Of a DNA stretch of 64,000 bases, positions 54,087 through 62,587 are shown in pieces. How positions within the stretch are numbered: position 1 is the first letter of the stretch; each line of letters opens with the position of its first letter. The notes beneath the pieces were generated by a model. The model ran no database searches and had not been told where the DNA came from. It saw nothing but the letters and a program-made list of their open reading frames with translations. A program made the position numbers and the translations under genes. Origin of the DNA: an uncultured bacterium (GTDB taxonomy: Bacteria > Cyanobacteriota > Vampirovibrionia > Gastranaerophilales > Gastranaerophilaceae); NCBI GenBank assembly GCA_902780525.1, contig CACZFL010000008.1:1-64000 (forward strand). Direction: 5' to 3'.

Positions 54087-54485
54087 TTATTCTTCAGGGA
54101 TTTCGATTTCCACGTCATCTACATCATCCTGGTCTTCTTTCTTTATTGTTTCAATAACATTTTTAGCCATTTCTTTTGCAATAATTTTTCTTGTGTCTTC
54201 CGGGCAATTCTGGAGCAGACTGATAGCCGTTCTTAATGTACCGTCAAGATCATACCATCTTCCATGTTTAGAATCATCAAGTACGTCTTCAGTTGCTGAT
54301 ACGATGTCCTCAACTGACTCATATTCTGTACTTGACAAATGATGCTCAGTAATAATTTTAATCAAATTTAATGCAACTTTAATTTGTGTTTCGTCATCAG
54401 ATTCTTCCAATGTCTTCATTGCAGAAGATAAAACAGGGTCTTTGTCATACCACCGTCTCGCGCTTGTCGTAAATTCTTCTTTCAT
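54087..54485 (-). CDS. Small acidic helical protein with internal duplication
   Basis: From the ATG at 54485 (AGGAGG upstream; the frame opens 11 codons earlier) the 132-residue protein has two copies of one motif: RRWYDKDPVLSSAMKTLE (10-27) and GRWYDLDGTLRTAISLLQ (75-92), each followed by a second helix of similar pattern (QIKVALNLIKII; RKIIAKEMAKNVI). A very acidic tail ends it. I recognise no family; it looks like a two-repeat helical adaptor. It is convergent with mutS2 and on its own transcript. Confidence 0.75.
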   Translation of the reverse strand: MKEEFTTSARRWYDKDPVLSSAMKTLEESDDETQIKVALNLIKIITEHHLSSTEYESVEDIVSATEDVLDDSKHGRWYDLDGTLRTAISLLQNCPEDTRKIIAKEMAKNVIETIKKEDQDDVDDVEIEIPEE

Positions 54486-54561
54486 AAAAACCTCCTGATA
54501 ACTCTCATAACAAGTCAATTATACTATATAATTTTAATTTTGTAAAAGGGGTAATAAAATT

Positions 54562-55476
54562 TTAAAATTTTATAAATTTAATCTTGTCTGCTGAAAAAGG
54601 AGTGTTATTTATATTTTCTTTTTTATTTGATATTAAAATATCTGTTATCTTATCTGTGTTAATGTCATTGTTTCTATTTGTCGTCGTAATAGAATCGTGG
54701 TTAATTTTTGGTACATTAACTTGTTCTGATAATGCAAAATCCAAATCATCCTCATTTGTATATGGTTTTTTTAGCACAACATTATTTATGTACATTTTGT
54801 CTTTTACTGATGTTTTATGACCATTAACAGATATTTCCGTTCCTATGTATTCCGAACAAATAAATCTGTTATTAACTTCAATTTTATTACCTATAACATC
54901 TCTTATTGTATAGCTTATTAGTTCATTGTTCGGATTAACTTTGTGAACAGTTATGGATTGATTATCATCTTTATATTCAACTATTCTGTCAAGAATGTCA
55001 TACCTGTATAGTTGTTTGCTTATTGTTTTAGAGCCGGCATTTATATTTCGGCTGTTAACACGTTTTAGCTCATCATATCCGTATTCCACTGAATATACAG
55101 TATTATTTGCTTGTTTTTGAATGAATACTATTTGATTTTCGCGGTTATATTTGTATTTGATTACATTTACTTCGTTGCCTTCGCTGTTATAAAGTGTCTT
55201 TTGTATTATTTTGCCAGTATCATATTTTTCCTGTGAATATAGCATTGAGTTTCTGTAATGCTCTATTGTTGATACAGAGGAACCTTTATAATAGACTTTT
55301 TTAATCAATTCTCCGCTTGCGGAATAATGCTCTGTGCCGGTTATATTGCCATCTTTGTCTATTATTGTTTGTACTCCGAAATTATTTTTAACCGGTTCTG
55401 TGCCGTCAATTATATCTGCAACTTTGGAAAACTGTTGTAATTCCTCAGGTATTAGAATACTAAGGTAATTTTGCAT
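54562..55476 (-). CDS. Hypothetical protein with YD/RHS-like repeats
   Basis: The 304-residue protein has a run of short beta repeats from about residue 40 to 190, for example DGNITGTEHYSASGELIKKVYY, then SEGNEVNVIKYKYNRENQIVF and YGYDELKRVNSR, RYDILDRIVEYKD. These follow the YD-repeat pattern seen in RHS and wall-associated proteins. No toxin domain or signal peptide is visible; the C-terminus is Asn/Asp-rich and probably disordered. The ribosome-binding site is weak (GGAG 14 bases upstream). Part of it may be a remnant of a longer RHS-type gene. Confidence 0.6.
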   Translation of the reverse strand: MQNYLSILIPEELQQFSKVADIIDGTEPVKNNFGVQTIIDKDGNITGTEHYSASGELIKKVYYKGSSVSTIEHYRNSMLYSQEKYDTGKIIQKTLYNSEGNEVNVIKYKYNRENQIVFIQKQANNTVYSVEYGYDELKRVNSRNINAGSKTISKQLYRYDILDRIVEYKDDNQSITVHKVNPNNELISYTIRDVIGNKIEVNNRFICSEYIGTEISVNGHKTSVKDKMYINNVVLKKPYTNEDDLDFALSEQVNVPKINHDSITTTNRNNDINTDKITDILISNKKENINNTPFSADKIKFIKF

Positions 55477-55600
55477 AATCGTATCTATACTCCATCTTAA
55501 TCTTAATGTTAATGTTTATCTAACGAACATTTACGTTTGTTATATATATGAAGTATTATTTTTATTTCGGATTTCAAAAGTTTAAAAATTTGTTACAAAA

Positions 55601-56296
55601 CTACACATTTAATTTATAACCACCGCCATATATGGTTTCTATGTACTGTTTTCCGTCTGATATTTTGTCTATCTTTGAACGCAGATGTCTTATATGAACA
55701 CGAATGGTTTCTACATTGTCATCAGGCTCATATCCCCAGATTTCTTTCAGAAGTTTTGCGCCTGAAACCATATTACCGTGGTTTTGGAACAGCAGGTTGA
55801 AAATGTCGTATTCAATAGGGGTCAGTTTTTGAATTTTATCATTGATTTTTACGCTGTATGTTTCAGGTATAAGTGTAATCTCTTTGTAAGTTAAAAGTTC
55901 TCTTACCGCAGTTGATTTTGGAATCTGTTTTGTTCTTTTAAGAAGTGCTCTTACTCTGACTATAAGCTCATCAATCTCAAATGGTTTTGTCAAATAGTCA
56001 TCAACACCTATGTTGAATCCGTTTACTTTGTCGCTGAGTTGGGATAACGCTGTCAGCATTAAAATAGGTGTTTCTGCTATTTCCGGACATTGTCTGATTC
56101 TTTGCGCAACAGTAAATCCGTCAACTTCAGGCATCATAACGTCTAATATAATAAGCGCAGGCTCTTCTTGTTTAGCTTTTGCGAATCCCTCAATTCCGTT
56201 AAACGCTTGGGTAACTTCATATCCCTGAAGCTCAAGATTAATTTTTATCAGTTCATTTATTGCTGTATCATCATCTATTATTAATATCTCAGCCAT
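55601..56296 (-). CDS. OmpR/PhoB-family response regulator
   Basis: The 231-residue protein has a receiver domain (1-120: acidic pocket IIDDDTA, phosphoacceptor Asp52 in LDVMMPEVDG, Lys in YLTKPFE) and a winged-helix DNA-binding domain (about 140-231) ending ETIYGGGYKLNV. No histidine kinase gene is near, so it is an orphan like cyanobacterial RpaB or NblR; which of these it matches is not resolved. Its ATG overlaps the rmuC stop by 8 bases, so the two are translationally coupled. Confidence 0.9.
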   Translation of the reverse strand: MAEILIIDDDTAINELIKINLELQGYEVTQAFNGIEGFAKAKQEEPALIILDVMMPEVDGFTVAQRIRQCPEIAETPILMLTALSQLSDKVNGFNIGVDDYLTKPFEIDELIVRVRALLKRTKQIPKSTAVRELLTYKEITLIPETYSVKINDKIQKLTPIEYDIFNLLFQNHGNMVSGAKLLKEIWGYEPDDNVETIRVHIRHLRSKIDKISDGKQYIETIYGGGYKLNV

Positions 56297-57398
56297 TTAT
56301 AATTACCTCATCAGTATTATTTATAACCGGCAATTCAGCCGTTGTATTTATTCCGTATTTTTTGAGTTCTTCTATTTGTGAAAACAGGCTGGGTTTGTTT
56401 TTGTTGGAACGATAAAATCTGTTTATTGCTGTTGTAAACTCCTGTGACAGGTTATTAAACTCCTTCTGCATAGTTATAAGTTCGTCACAGAACAAGGCAA
56501 ATGTTTCATAAAGATTTGTACCTGCTTTTACTATTTGTTTGACATTTTCGTTTTGTTTCTGTTGGGAAAACAATTGATTTACAAGTCTTATTGCAACAAG
56601 AAGTGATGCAGTTCCTGTTATTATAATGTTTGATTTATAAGCCAAATTTATAATTTCAGAATCTTCGTATAGTAGTCCGACAGAAGCATCTATTGGCATG
56701 TACATAAGAATAAAATCGGGCTGTGAAATATTTTCCGCATTTTGGTATTTTTTCTCTGCAAGTTCTTTTATTCTCTGTTTCACTTCGTTTTTAAAGTTTT
56801 TAATTTTAGAGCTGTCTTTTGTGTATTCAAGATAACTGGTTAATGTTACTTTAGAATCTATTATAAGATGCCTGTTATCAGGAAGTTTAATTAAAATATC
56901 AGGTCTGATTTTCCTTGAACCGTCGTCTGTTTCTGAGAGTGTTGAGTATTGCTTAATGTAATGAATCCCCTCTGTCATACCCGAGTTTTGAAGGATAGTA
57001 TCTAAAATCTCTTCACCGTATGCTCCTTTTATATTCTGATTTCTGGTAAGAGCTTCCGTAAGATTTTTTGCTTCCTGTTCAATAGACTTGTTGTTTTTTT
57101 CTAAGGAAGCGATTTGTTCAATTATTTTTGTTGTATTTTCGACTCCTGAAATATTAAATTTTTCAACTTTATCTTTGAACTCATTGATTTGTCTTGCGAG
57201 AGGAAGTATTTTTTCCTCGAGAGCTTCTCGGTTTTGCTTCCTTAAATCTTCCTGCTCACTTTTTATTGTGTTATTTGCAATTTGTATAAAATCTTTGCTT
57301 ATAATCTTTCTAAATCCTGACAAGGTTATAGTTGATAATAGTAAAGCAAATATCACACCAAAGACAAATGTAATGATGTATGTTATTGTTGTAATCAT
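56289..57398 (-). CDS. rmuC: DNA recombination protein RmuC family
   Basis: RmuC proteins limit inversion at short inverted repeats and carry a PD-(D/E)xK-like nuclease-related domain. The 369-residue protein has an N-terminal membrane helix (1-25), a coiled coil (about 40-120), and the conserved domain with GAYGEEILDTILQNSGM, RPDILIKLPDNRHLIIDSKVTLTSYLEY and PDFILMYMPIDASV. Catalytic-type Asp and Lys are present in the PD and DSK stretches. GGGGTAAAA precedes the ATG. It shares an operon with the response regulator, an unusual pairing. Confidence 0.88.
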   Translation of the reverse strand: MITTITYIITFVFGVIFALLLSTITLSGFRKIISKDFIQIANNTIKSEQEDLRKQNREALEEKILPLARQINEFKDKVEKFNISGVENTTKIIEQIASLEKNNKSIEQEAKNLTEALTRNQNIKGAYGEEILDTILQNSGMTEGIHYIKQYSTLSETDDGSRKIRPDILIKLPDNRHLIIDSKVTLTSYLEYTKDSSKIKNFKNEVKQRIKELAEKKYQNAENISQPDFILMYMPIDASVGLLYEDSEIINLAYKSNIIITGTASLLVAIRLVNQLFSQQKQNENVKQIVKAGTNLYETFALFCDELITMQKEFNNLSQEFTTAINRFYRSNKNKPSLFSQIEELKKYGINTTAELPVINNTDEVIING

Positions 57399-57461
57399 TT
57401 TTACCCCGTTTATGTAAAAAGCAGGCCGTTTTATATATGACCTGCATTATTAAGCGTTTAA

Positions 57462-58187
57462 TTATCTTCTGTTAATTTTTGCAAGGAATCTTAAAATTTC
57501 CATATACAGCCATACAAGAGTTATCATTAACCCGAAAGCTCCGTACCACTCATAATCCTTCGGGAGCATCATTTGTTCGCCTTTTTCAATAAAATCAAAA
57601 TCAAGAATCAGGTTTAAGGCTGCGATTGCAATAATAACAAGGCTTACTACAATGCCATATGGAGATGCTGAATTGATAAGTGGAACATGTAACCCGAAGA
57701 AGCTTCCAATGATATCAACCAGGTAAACCGCAGCTATTGATGCTGTTGATATAAATATAACACTTCTGAATTTATCTGTTGCCTGTATAAGTCTAAGTTT
57801 ATACAATACAAGCATAGAAAATAATGCGGCAAAAGTTCCGGCTACTGCCTGTATTACAATTCCAGGGAACTGAGCTTCCATTGTTGCGGAGATTCCGCCC
57901 AATGCGCAGCCTTCACAAACTGCATATATTGGAATAAGGTATTTGTTTCTTGTAAAAGCTATTATTAAAGCGAGTATAAAGCCGACGATTAAACCGCCGC
58001 CTGTAAGCATCATCCCTATATCTGTATAGCCTGCAGTAATTCTTGTCCAGACAAATGTTGCAGCACAAATTAAAAGCAAACCTAAAAATGCAGTAATCTG
58101 GATTGTGCCGTTGATTGTCATCGGAACACCTTCAAGTATTCTCTCCTGCTCATTAAATCTATTTTCGTTTAAAATCGGATTTGACAT
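57462..58187 (-). CDS. Bax inhibitor-1-like (BaxI_1) membrane protein
   Basis: The 241-residue protein has seven hydrophobic helices from about residue 27 on, with NKYLIPIYAVCEGCALGGISA and the end LPKDYEWYGAFGLMITLVWLYMEILRFLA, close to BaxI_1/YccA-type proteins (PF12811). The polar N-terminus starts MSNPILNENRF. In eukaryotes related proteins act as Ca2+ leak channels; in bacteria the role is unsettled. AGGGAGA precedes the ATG, and the gene has its own terminator upstream. Confidence 0.85.
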   Translation of the reverse strand: MSNPILNENRFNEQERILEGVPMTINGTIQITAFLGLLLICAATFVWTRITAGYTDIGMMLTGGGLIVGFILALIIAFTRNKYLIPIYAVCEGCALGGISATMEAQFPGIVIQAVAGTFAALFSMLVLYKLRLIQATDKFRSVIFISTASIAAVYLVDIIGSFFGLHVPLINSASPYGIVVSLVIIAIAALNLILDFDFIEKGEQMMLPKDYEWYGAFGLMITLVWLYMEILRFLAKINRR

Positions 58188-58272
58188 TTATTTTCTCCCT
58201 ATAATCTCGTACAATTACATTATATCATATTTGTATTTTACAAATGGTATGTTAATTATTTTTTAATAAATT

Positions 58273-58304
58273 AAAAGGGTGATTTTTAATCACCCTTTTT
58301 TATT
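58273..58304. terminator. Terminator downstream of the 49-residue gene
   Basis: AAAAGGGTGA and TCACCCTTTT form a 10-base stem with a 7-base loop and T/A runs on both sides, directly after the stop codon at 58305. Confidence 0.75.
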
Positions 58305-58454
58305 TTATAGATATCTTACCTGATTTAGCAGCTTTGTAATTCTGTTTTTAAAATCTCTGTCTATTGGACAAGAAGTACCTTCAAGTCTTGCTGCTTCTTC
58401 TCTTGCAATAAAATCTTTTTCAAGCATCGCTAATTTTCTGTATGCTATATTCAT
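58305..58454 (-). CDS. Small hypothetical protein, 49 residues
   Basis: The frame reads MNIAYRKLAMLEKDFIAREE, then AARLEGTSCPIDRDFKNRIT and ends LLNQVRYL. AGGAGG lies 5 bases before the ATG, one of the best ribosome-binding sites in the window, and an intrinsic terminator follows the stop directly. The protein is amphipathic and helical with one Cys. It looks like a genuine monocistronic small gene, possibly a regulator or inhibitor. No family is recognised. Confidence 0.7.
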   Translation of the reverse strand: MNIAYRKLAMLEKDFIAREEAARLEGTSCPIDRDFKNRITKLLNQVRYL

Positions 58455-58548
58455 AACAACCTCCTAAAATTAAAATACCTTATCTACATATATTAAAAGT
58501 ATTTTCCGTTTAAAAAATTGCCATATTGTAACGGTTTGTTAATAAAAT

Positions 58549-58932
58549 CTACCATTCAACTTTTTCTATAAGTTCTATTTCATATCCGTCAGGATCCTTT
58601 ATAAATGCAATCATAGAACCTTTTCCTGTTAAATCAAAAGGTTCATAAAGATATTTATATCCAAGTTTGTTTAATTTTTCACTGAAATCTTTCATTGACT
58701 CAACTCCAAATGCAAAGTGCCCGAAGCCATTTCCGATCTCATAACCGCCTTGTGGCGTGTCATCATTATAGGTAAGCTCAATTTGGCAAGTATTATCCTT
58801 ATCCGACAAAAAATACAGCCAGCAGTCTTCAAGCCTGCGTTTTTCATCAAGTTTCATGTCCAAAACCTGAGTATAAAACTTTAAAGATTCTTCAATATTC
58901 TTGACTCTTATCATAGAATGTAAAAAATTCAT
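58549..58932 (-). CDS. gloA: Lactoylglutathione lyase (glyoxalase I), VOC family
   Basis: Glyoxalase I isomerises the hemithioacetal of methylglyoxal and a thiol. The 127-residue protein has the metal ligands expected from the family: His5, Glu52 (CQIELTY), His72 (GFGHFAFGV) and Glu120 (DPDGYEIELIE). Length and the LEDCWLYFLSD segment fit the Ni-type bacterial enzyme. AAAGGAC precedes the ATG. It is monocistronic and divergent from ybgC. Confidence 0.9.
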   Translation of the reverse strand: MNFLHSMIRVKNIEESLKFYTQVLDMKLDEKRRLEDCWLYFLSDKDNTCQIELTYNDDTPQGGYEIGNGFGHFAFGVESMKDFSEKLNKLGYKYLYEPFDLTGKGSMIAFIKDPDGYEIELIEKVEW

Positions 58933-58998
58933 TTATTGTCCTTTCATTTGTTTATTAGTGATATTTCAAAAAGTAAATTATGTTATATCTATCCCTTA

Positions 58999-59007
58999 TG
59001 GTATAAT
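58999..59007 (+). promoter_or_regulatory. Extended -10 promoter giving a near-leaderless ybgC mRNA
   Basis: TGG-TATAAT ends at 59007; +1 is expected at about 59014, two bases before the ATG at 59016. There is no ribosome-binding site. Confidence 0.5.
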
Positions 59008-59015
59008 TATACATT

Positions 59016-59426
59016 ATGAAACATATTTTTGAACAAACCGTATATTATGGAGATACGGATGCATACGGAGTAGCTTGGCATGGTTCTTATCTGAGATGGA
59101 TGGAACAGGCAAGAGTTGAGTTTTGCCGTGATATAGGTATTGACCTTGTCGAGATGAAAACGCAGGATGTTGCTATTCCTGTTACGAATCTTAATATACG
59201 ATATAAGGCTTCGGCTTTGCTTGATGAGAGAATAGTTGTTGAAACAGAAATAACAAAGATGACACCGATAGTTGTTCAGTTTACTCAGACAATCAAAAAC
59301 AAAGAAACTGATAAAGTCTGTACAATCGGGATTGTGGAAGTTGTTGCGGTCAATAACGAAGGTAAAATATACCGCAGGATTCCTGAAGTATTAAAAAATC
59401 CTTGTGAACAAGCAATGAACTCCTAA
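59016..59426 (+). CDS. ybgC: Acyl-CoA thioesterase, YbgC/FcbC hot-dog family
   Basis: The 136-residue protein has the family signature YYGDTDAYGVAWHGSYLRWMEQARVEF with the catalytic Asp/Tyr region, then NIRYKASALLDERIVVETEI. It hydrolyses short or medium acyl-CoA or acyl-ACP thioesters in the cytosol. The gene starts a three-gene operon with the pseudouridine synthase and coaE and is expected to have almost no 5' leader. Confidence 0.88.
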   Translation: MKHIFEQTVYYGDTDAYGVAWHGSYLRWMEQARVEFCRDIGIDLVEMKTQDVAIPVTNLNIRYKASALLDERIVVETEITKMTPIVVQFTQTIKNKETDKVCTIGIVEVVAVNNEGKIYRRIPEVLKNPCEQAMNS

Positions 59427-59440
59427 GGGCGGAATATTAA

Positions 59441-60184
59441 ATGCCAAGACTTAATAAATATATTGCATCAACAGGTTTATGCTCGCGCAGGAAGGCTGAC
59501 GAGCTGATTTCTGACGGGAAAGTTAAGGTAAATGATAAAGTTATAACAGAGCTGGGTTTTTATGTAAGAGAAAAAGACAAAGTATCTGTCGAAGGCAAAA
59601 CAGTCAGACCACTGCAGCTTGAATATTATAGGTTTTATAAACCGGCAGGATATATTACTACAACAGATGATGAAAAGGGCAGAAAAACTATTTATGACAT
59701 ACTTCCGCCGGAGTTGAAACATCTAAAACCTGTCGGCAGGCTTGATAAAGACTCAACCGGACTCTTAATTCTGACAAATGATGGCGAGCTTATTAACCAG
59801 ATGACGCACCCTTCAATAAAGGTTCCAAAAACATATCTTGTAACAATAAACGGCAGATTTACCGAAGAGCATGCAAGAAGAATGTCAGAAGGTATTGAAA
59901 TTGTAACGGATACAAATGAAAAGAAAATAGCTTATGCAGATACATTACCGATAGAAATCTCAAATAAAAAGTCAGTTATTCAGGTAGTTCTTTATCAGGG
60001 AATAAATCGTCAGATAAGAAAAATGTTTGCTAAGCTCGGATTTGAGGTTGAAGTTCTAAAACGGGTTCAGCATGCTGTTATTACGCTTGAAGGATTGAAA
60101 AAAGGTCAGGTTAAGGTTATGAAGCCAAAACTTGTAAAGCAGTTACAGGCTTATTTGTCAAAAATACTAAAGGAGCAGGTATAG
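59441..60184 (+). CDS. rluB: Ribosomal large subunit pseudouridine synthase, RsuA/RluB family
   Basis: The 247-residue protein has an S4 domain (1-60, ASTGLCSRRKADELI) and the catalytic domain with VGRLDKDSTGLLILTNDG, where the Asp of GRLDKDS is the nucleophile, and QGINRQIRKMFAKLGFEV. It makes pseudouridine in 23S rRNA, by analogy U2605 in E. coli. RluE/F-type targets are not excluded. It follows ybgC by 14 bases and precedes coaE by one base. Confidence 0.9.
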   Translation: MPRLNKYIASTGLCSRRKADELISDGKVKVNDKVITELGFYVREKDKVSVEGKTVRPLQLEYYRFYKPAGYITTTDDEKGRKTIYDILPPELKHLKPVGRLDKDSTGLLILTNDGELINQMTHPSIKVPKTYLVTINGRFTEEHARRMSEGIEIVTDTNEKKIAYADTLPIEISNKKSVIQVVLYQGINRQIRKMFAKLGFEVEVLKRVQHAVITLEGLKKGQVKVMKPKLVKQLQAYLSKILKEQV

Positions 60185-60185
60185 T

Positions 60186-60746
60186 TTGGTAATAAAAATC
60201 GCCATTACAGGGAATATAGCATCGGGGAAATCTCAAATTGAGAATGTCCTTAAGAGTATGGGCTTCCCTGTGTATGATTCTGATTGTATAGCACATGACA
60301 TTCTTAATAATATTACCGAATTCTTCGGGTATGATGTTTTTACTGATGGCAAAATCGACCGTAATAAATTGGGGAATCTTGTTTTTTCTGACCCTGATTT
60401 GAGGCAAAAGTTAGAGGATATAACTCATCCTCAGATAAAGTCAGTAATACAAGCACTTTTTGAAAAGCATAAATCGGATAAATATATTTTTGTGTCAGTG
60501 CCCCTATTGTATGAAGCAGGTTTTGAAACCATATTTGACAAAGTTCTTTTTGTATCAGTTGATAAAAAGCTTCAGCTTTCAAGACTTATGAAAAGAAATA
60601 ATCTTACAAAAGAGGAAGCATTATTGCGTATTTCGTCACAAATACCTCAGGAAGATAAACTTAAGAAAGCCGACTATGTAGTAGAAAATAATTCTTCTTT
60701 AGATGCTTTAAACATGCAGATAAACAAGTTTATCGAAAGTCTCTGA
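60186..60746 (+). CDS. coaE: Dephospho-CoA kinase
   Basis: CoaE adds the 3'-phosphate to dephospho-CoA, the last step of CoA synthesis. The 186-residue protein has P-loop ITGNIASGKS, GFPVYDSDCIAHD, and the DITHPQIKSV and VVENNSS segments typical of the family. The start is a TTG with AAAGGAGCAGG upstream, one base after the rluB stop. It is therefore translationally linked to rluB. Confidence 0.93.
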   Translation: MVIKIAITGNIASGKSQIENVLKSMGFPVYDSDCIAHDILNNITEFFGYDVFTDGKIDRNKLGNLVFSDPDLRQKLEDITHPQIKSVIQALFEKHKSDKYIFVSVPLLYEAGFETIFDKVLFVSVDKKLQLSRLMKRNNLTKEEALLRISSQIPQEDKLKKADYVVENNSSLDALNMQINKFIESL

Positions 60747-60781
60747 TTTTGACTTATATTAACCTTTAATATTTTCCACCT

Positions 60782-62023
60782 TTAGTATTTGTTTGACAGT
60801 TTCATTGCTTTGTACATTTCAAATATGCTTACAGCTAAAAACATTCCGAAAACGAGCAGGTAAGATTGATTTGTATAGGCAGTAATATTTCCTCGTTTTA
60901 CAGGTTCAAATATATTGAGTAAGAATCCGGTCAGCGTTCCGAGTATTCCGACCATCATAAAGAAACAGAAGTTCATTATGCTTACGGCTGTTCCTGATAT
61001 CATTTTTCGGTTAGTAAGGTGCAGTACCGGAACGAGAATTGATGAAAGGCTTGCATTTGCTGCAAGCACACAAAAAAGAGTTGCTATAAGAACTGTTTTA
61101 TAATTAAAGAGTATAGCCAAGCATATTAGAAGAAGTGATACAAACGTAATAACAGATGCATGTTTTAAAAATTTTACTCTGTGGTTATGAGTGAGTTTAC
61201 AAGCGTAAGCATTTACGATATTAAATATTGCAGCAATAATTGCCATGCTTGAAAGAATCAAAGAAGAACGGTGAATGTCCATTAGGCAGAAATCTTCAAG
61301 AAACTTTTTCCCGATAATTGTTTGTATTGCGTAAAATATGGCAAAATTACAACAGGCAAAACTGAACAGATTCCTGTTATGACGTTTATGTAATACAAGT
61401 TTGAACGGAAGCGTGCGGAGTTTTACCTGTTTGTTAATTTTAGGAAGAGTAAGTTTGGACATTACAATTACAAATACAATTACTGCTATAACAGAAATTG
61501 CAGCAAGTACAAGCAGAATATTTCTCCACGAAGCATATCTCATAGCGTACACAAACGGTGCGTTGGCAAAAATTCCTCCGGTGTATCCGATAAACAGCAT
61601 TATTGATATTGCAATGCCAAAGTTCTTATCAGGAACAACTTCTCTGAGTTCTTTGATAAGGCTCAAATAGAACATACTGCTTCCGATACCTATAAGGCCT
61701 CTTGAAAGGTACATAACAAAAAGATCCTGTGTTATTGGAAATAATACCGCTCCAAGAGAGAGAATAATTGCGCCTGTGAGCATAATTCTGAATCCGCCGT
61801 ACCTGTCAACAAGAACACCGTTTACAAGCTGAGTAAGGGCATATACATACATAAATATTGCACCAAAAGCTGTTATATATGGTGCTGTAACGCTGAGCTC
61901 CTGCTCCATAACATCAAATACCGCTCCCGGAATTGCAATCCTCTGAAAGTTCGCAAAGAGGTAGAACATCGTTCCGAGAAATATCAGTATCATATTAATA
62001 TATATGCTTTTCTTCTTGTCCAT
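60782..62023 (-). CDS. Major facilitator superfamily transporter
   Basis: The 413-residue protein has twelve hydrophobic helices with the MFS loop 2-3 motif in NGVLVDRYGGFRIML and LSRGLIGIGSSMFYLSL. It ends in a polar tail of 10 residues. Sugar-phosphate or organic acid carriers show similar patterns, but the substrate is not readable. The promoter lies so close that the mRNA should start about three bases before the ATG. Confidence 0.87.
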   Translation of the reverse strand: MDKKKSIYINMILIFLGTMFYLFANFQRIAIPGAVFDVMEQELSVTAPYITAFGAIFMYVYALTQLVNGVLVDRYGGFRIMLTGAIILSLGAVLFPITQDLFVMYLSRGLIGIGSSMFYLSLIKELREVVPDKNFGIAISIMLFIGYTGGIFANAPFVYAMRYASWRNILLVLAAISVIAVIVFVIVMSKLTLPKINKQVKLRTLPFKLVLHKRHNRNLFSFACCNFAIFYAIQTIIGKKFLEDFCLMDIHRSSLILSSMAIIAAIFNIVNAYACKLTHNHRVKFLKHASVITFVSLLLICLAILFNYKTVLIATLFCVLAANASLSSILVPVLHLTNRKMISGTAVSIMNFCFFMMVGILGTLTGFLLNIFEPVKRGNITAYTNQSYLLVFGMFLAVSIFEMYKAMKLSNKY

Positions 62024-62032
62024 CCCAAAGCT

Positions 62033-62061
62033 AAATTAACTCAAAATAGTTCTGTTGTCAA
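62033..62061 (-). promoter_or_regulatory. Promoter of the MFS gene with about 3-base leader
   Basis: On the minus strand TTGACA (62056-62061), a 17-base spacer and TAATTT (62033-62038) place +1 at about 62026, three bases before the ATG at 62023. Confidence 0.5.
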
Positions 62062-62126
62062 AATAACCCCCATTATTATAACCTTATAGTCTGTTCAAAT
62101 AACAAAGTATATTTATCCACACACTC

Positions 62127-62157
62127 AAAAAAAAAGGATTCTGTAATGCAGAATCCT
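62127..62157 (-). terminator. Terminator of the ribbon-helix-helix gene transcript
   Basis: On the minus strand AGGATTCTG pairs with CAGAATCCT around TAATG-type loop bases, followed by nine T. Confidence 0.85.
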
Positions 62158-62185
62158 ATGGTTGTTTTCTTTTTAAACTGTTTCT

Positions 62186-62290
62186 CTAATGTCCTCGATT
62201 TCTCCTCGTGTTACCAATTATGGTAATTTTCCCTTTTTCGCCATCTGTACAATCAAAACAAAACTCAGTTTGTTTTATCTTTACCGGCAA
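62186..62290 (-). CDS. Possible small CxxC protein after the ribbon-helix-helix gene
   Basis: A TTG-started frame of 34 codons contains KQTEFCFDCTDGEKGKI. In a neighbouring frame the text continues more plausibly as TRGEIEDIRETV and stop, so the frame may be broken by one base near 62205. There is no clear ribosome-binding site. It lies between the upstream gene's stop and the terminator, so it is on the transcript. I would keep it as doubtful. Confidence 0.25.
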   Translation of the reverse strand: MPVKIKQTEFCFDCTDGEKGKITIIGNTRRNRGH

Positions 62291-62293
62291 AAA

Positions 62294-62482
62294 CTAATCC
62301 AGTAGCGCCTCTAAAATTCTTGCGTTCTTGTCAGCTAATGTGTTTTGTCTTACCTGTGAGCGTGTGATATAGCTCCTTAATGCTTCTCTGATAAGTTCAG
62401 AGCGTGAACGACTTTCATTTTCTGCTACTTCATCGATTTTGCCTAAAAAACTTTCCGGCATGGAAATTAAAACTCTTGCCAT
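62294..62482 (-). CDS. Ribbon-helix-helix (CopG/MetJ-Arc) DNA-binding protein
   Basis: The 62-residue protein starts ARVLISMPESFLGKIDEVAE, then NESRSRSELIREALRSYI, a classic ribbon-helix-helix fold that binds operators as a dimer. The C-terminal 20 residues are variable. Such proteins often are antitoxins, but no toxin gene of the usual MazF or RelE size follows, so a solitary regulator is more likely. AAAGGAG precedes the ATG. Transcription ends at 62127. Confidence 0.85.
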   Translation of the reverse strand: MARVLISMPESFLGKIDEVAENESRSRSELIREALRSYITRSQVRQNTLADKNARILEALLD

Positions 62483-62587
62483 GTGATTCTCCTTTTATAA
62501 TATCTCTGTGTTCTTTTCGCTTGGATATATATATAAAGTATTTCACTTATAAAGAATTGCTTTTTTTTAATAAAATGTTAAGAAATA

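Noticed and set aside
54562-55476. RHS-type polymorphic toxin
   Set aside because: YD-like repeats are present, but there is no secretion signal, no core RHS barrel of normal length and no toxin or immunity gene.
62294-62482. Toxin-antitoxin module
   Set aside because: The ribbon-helix-helix protein could be an antitoxin, but the transcript ends at 62127 with no toxin-sized gene after it or before it.
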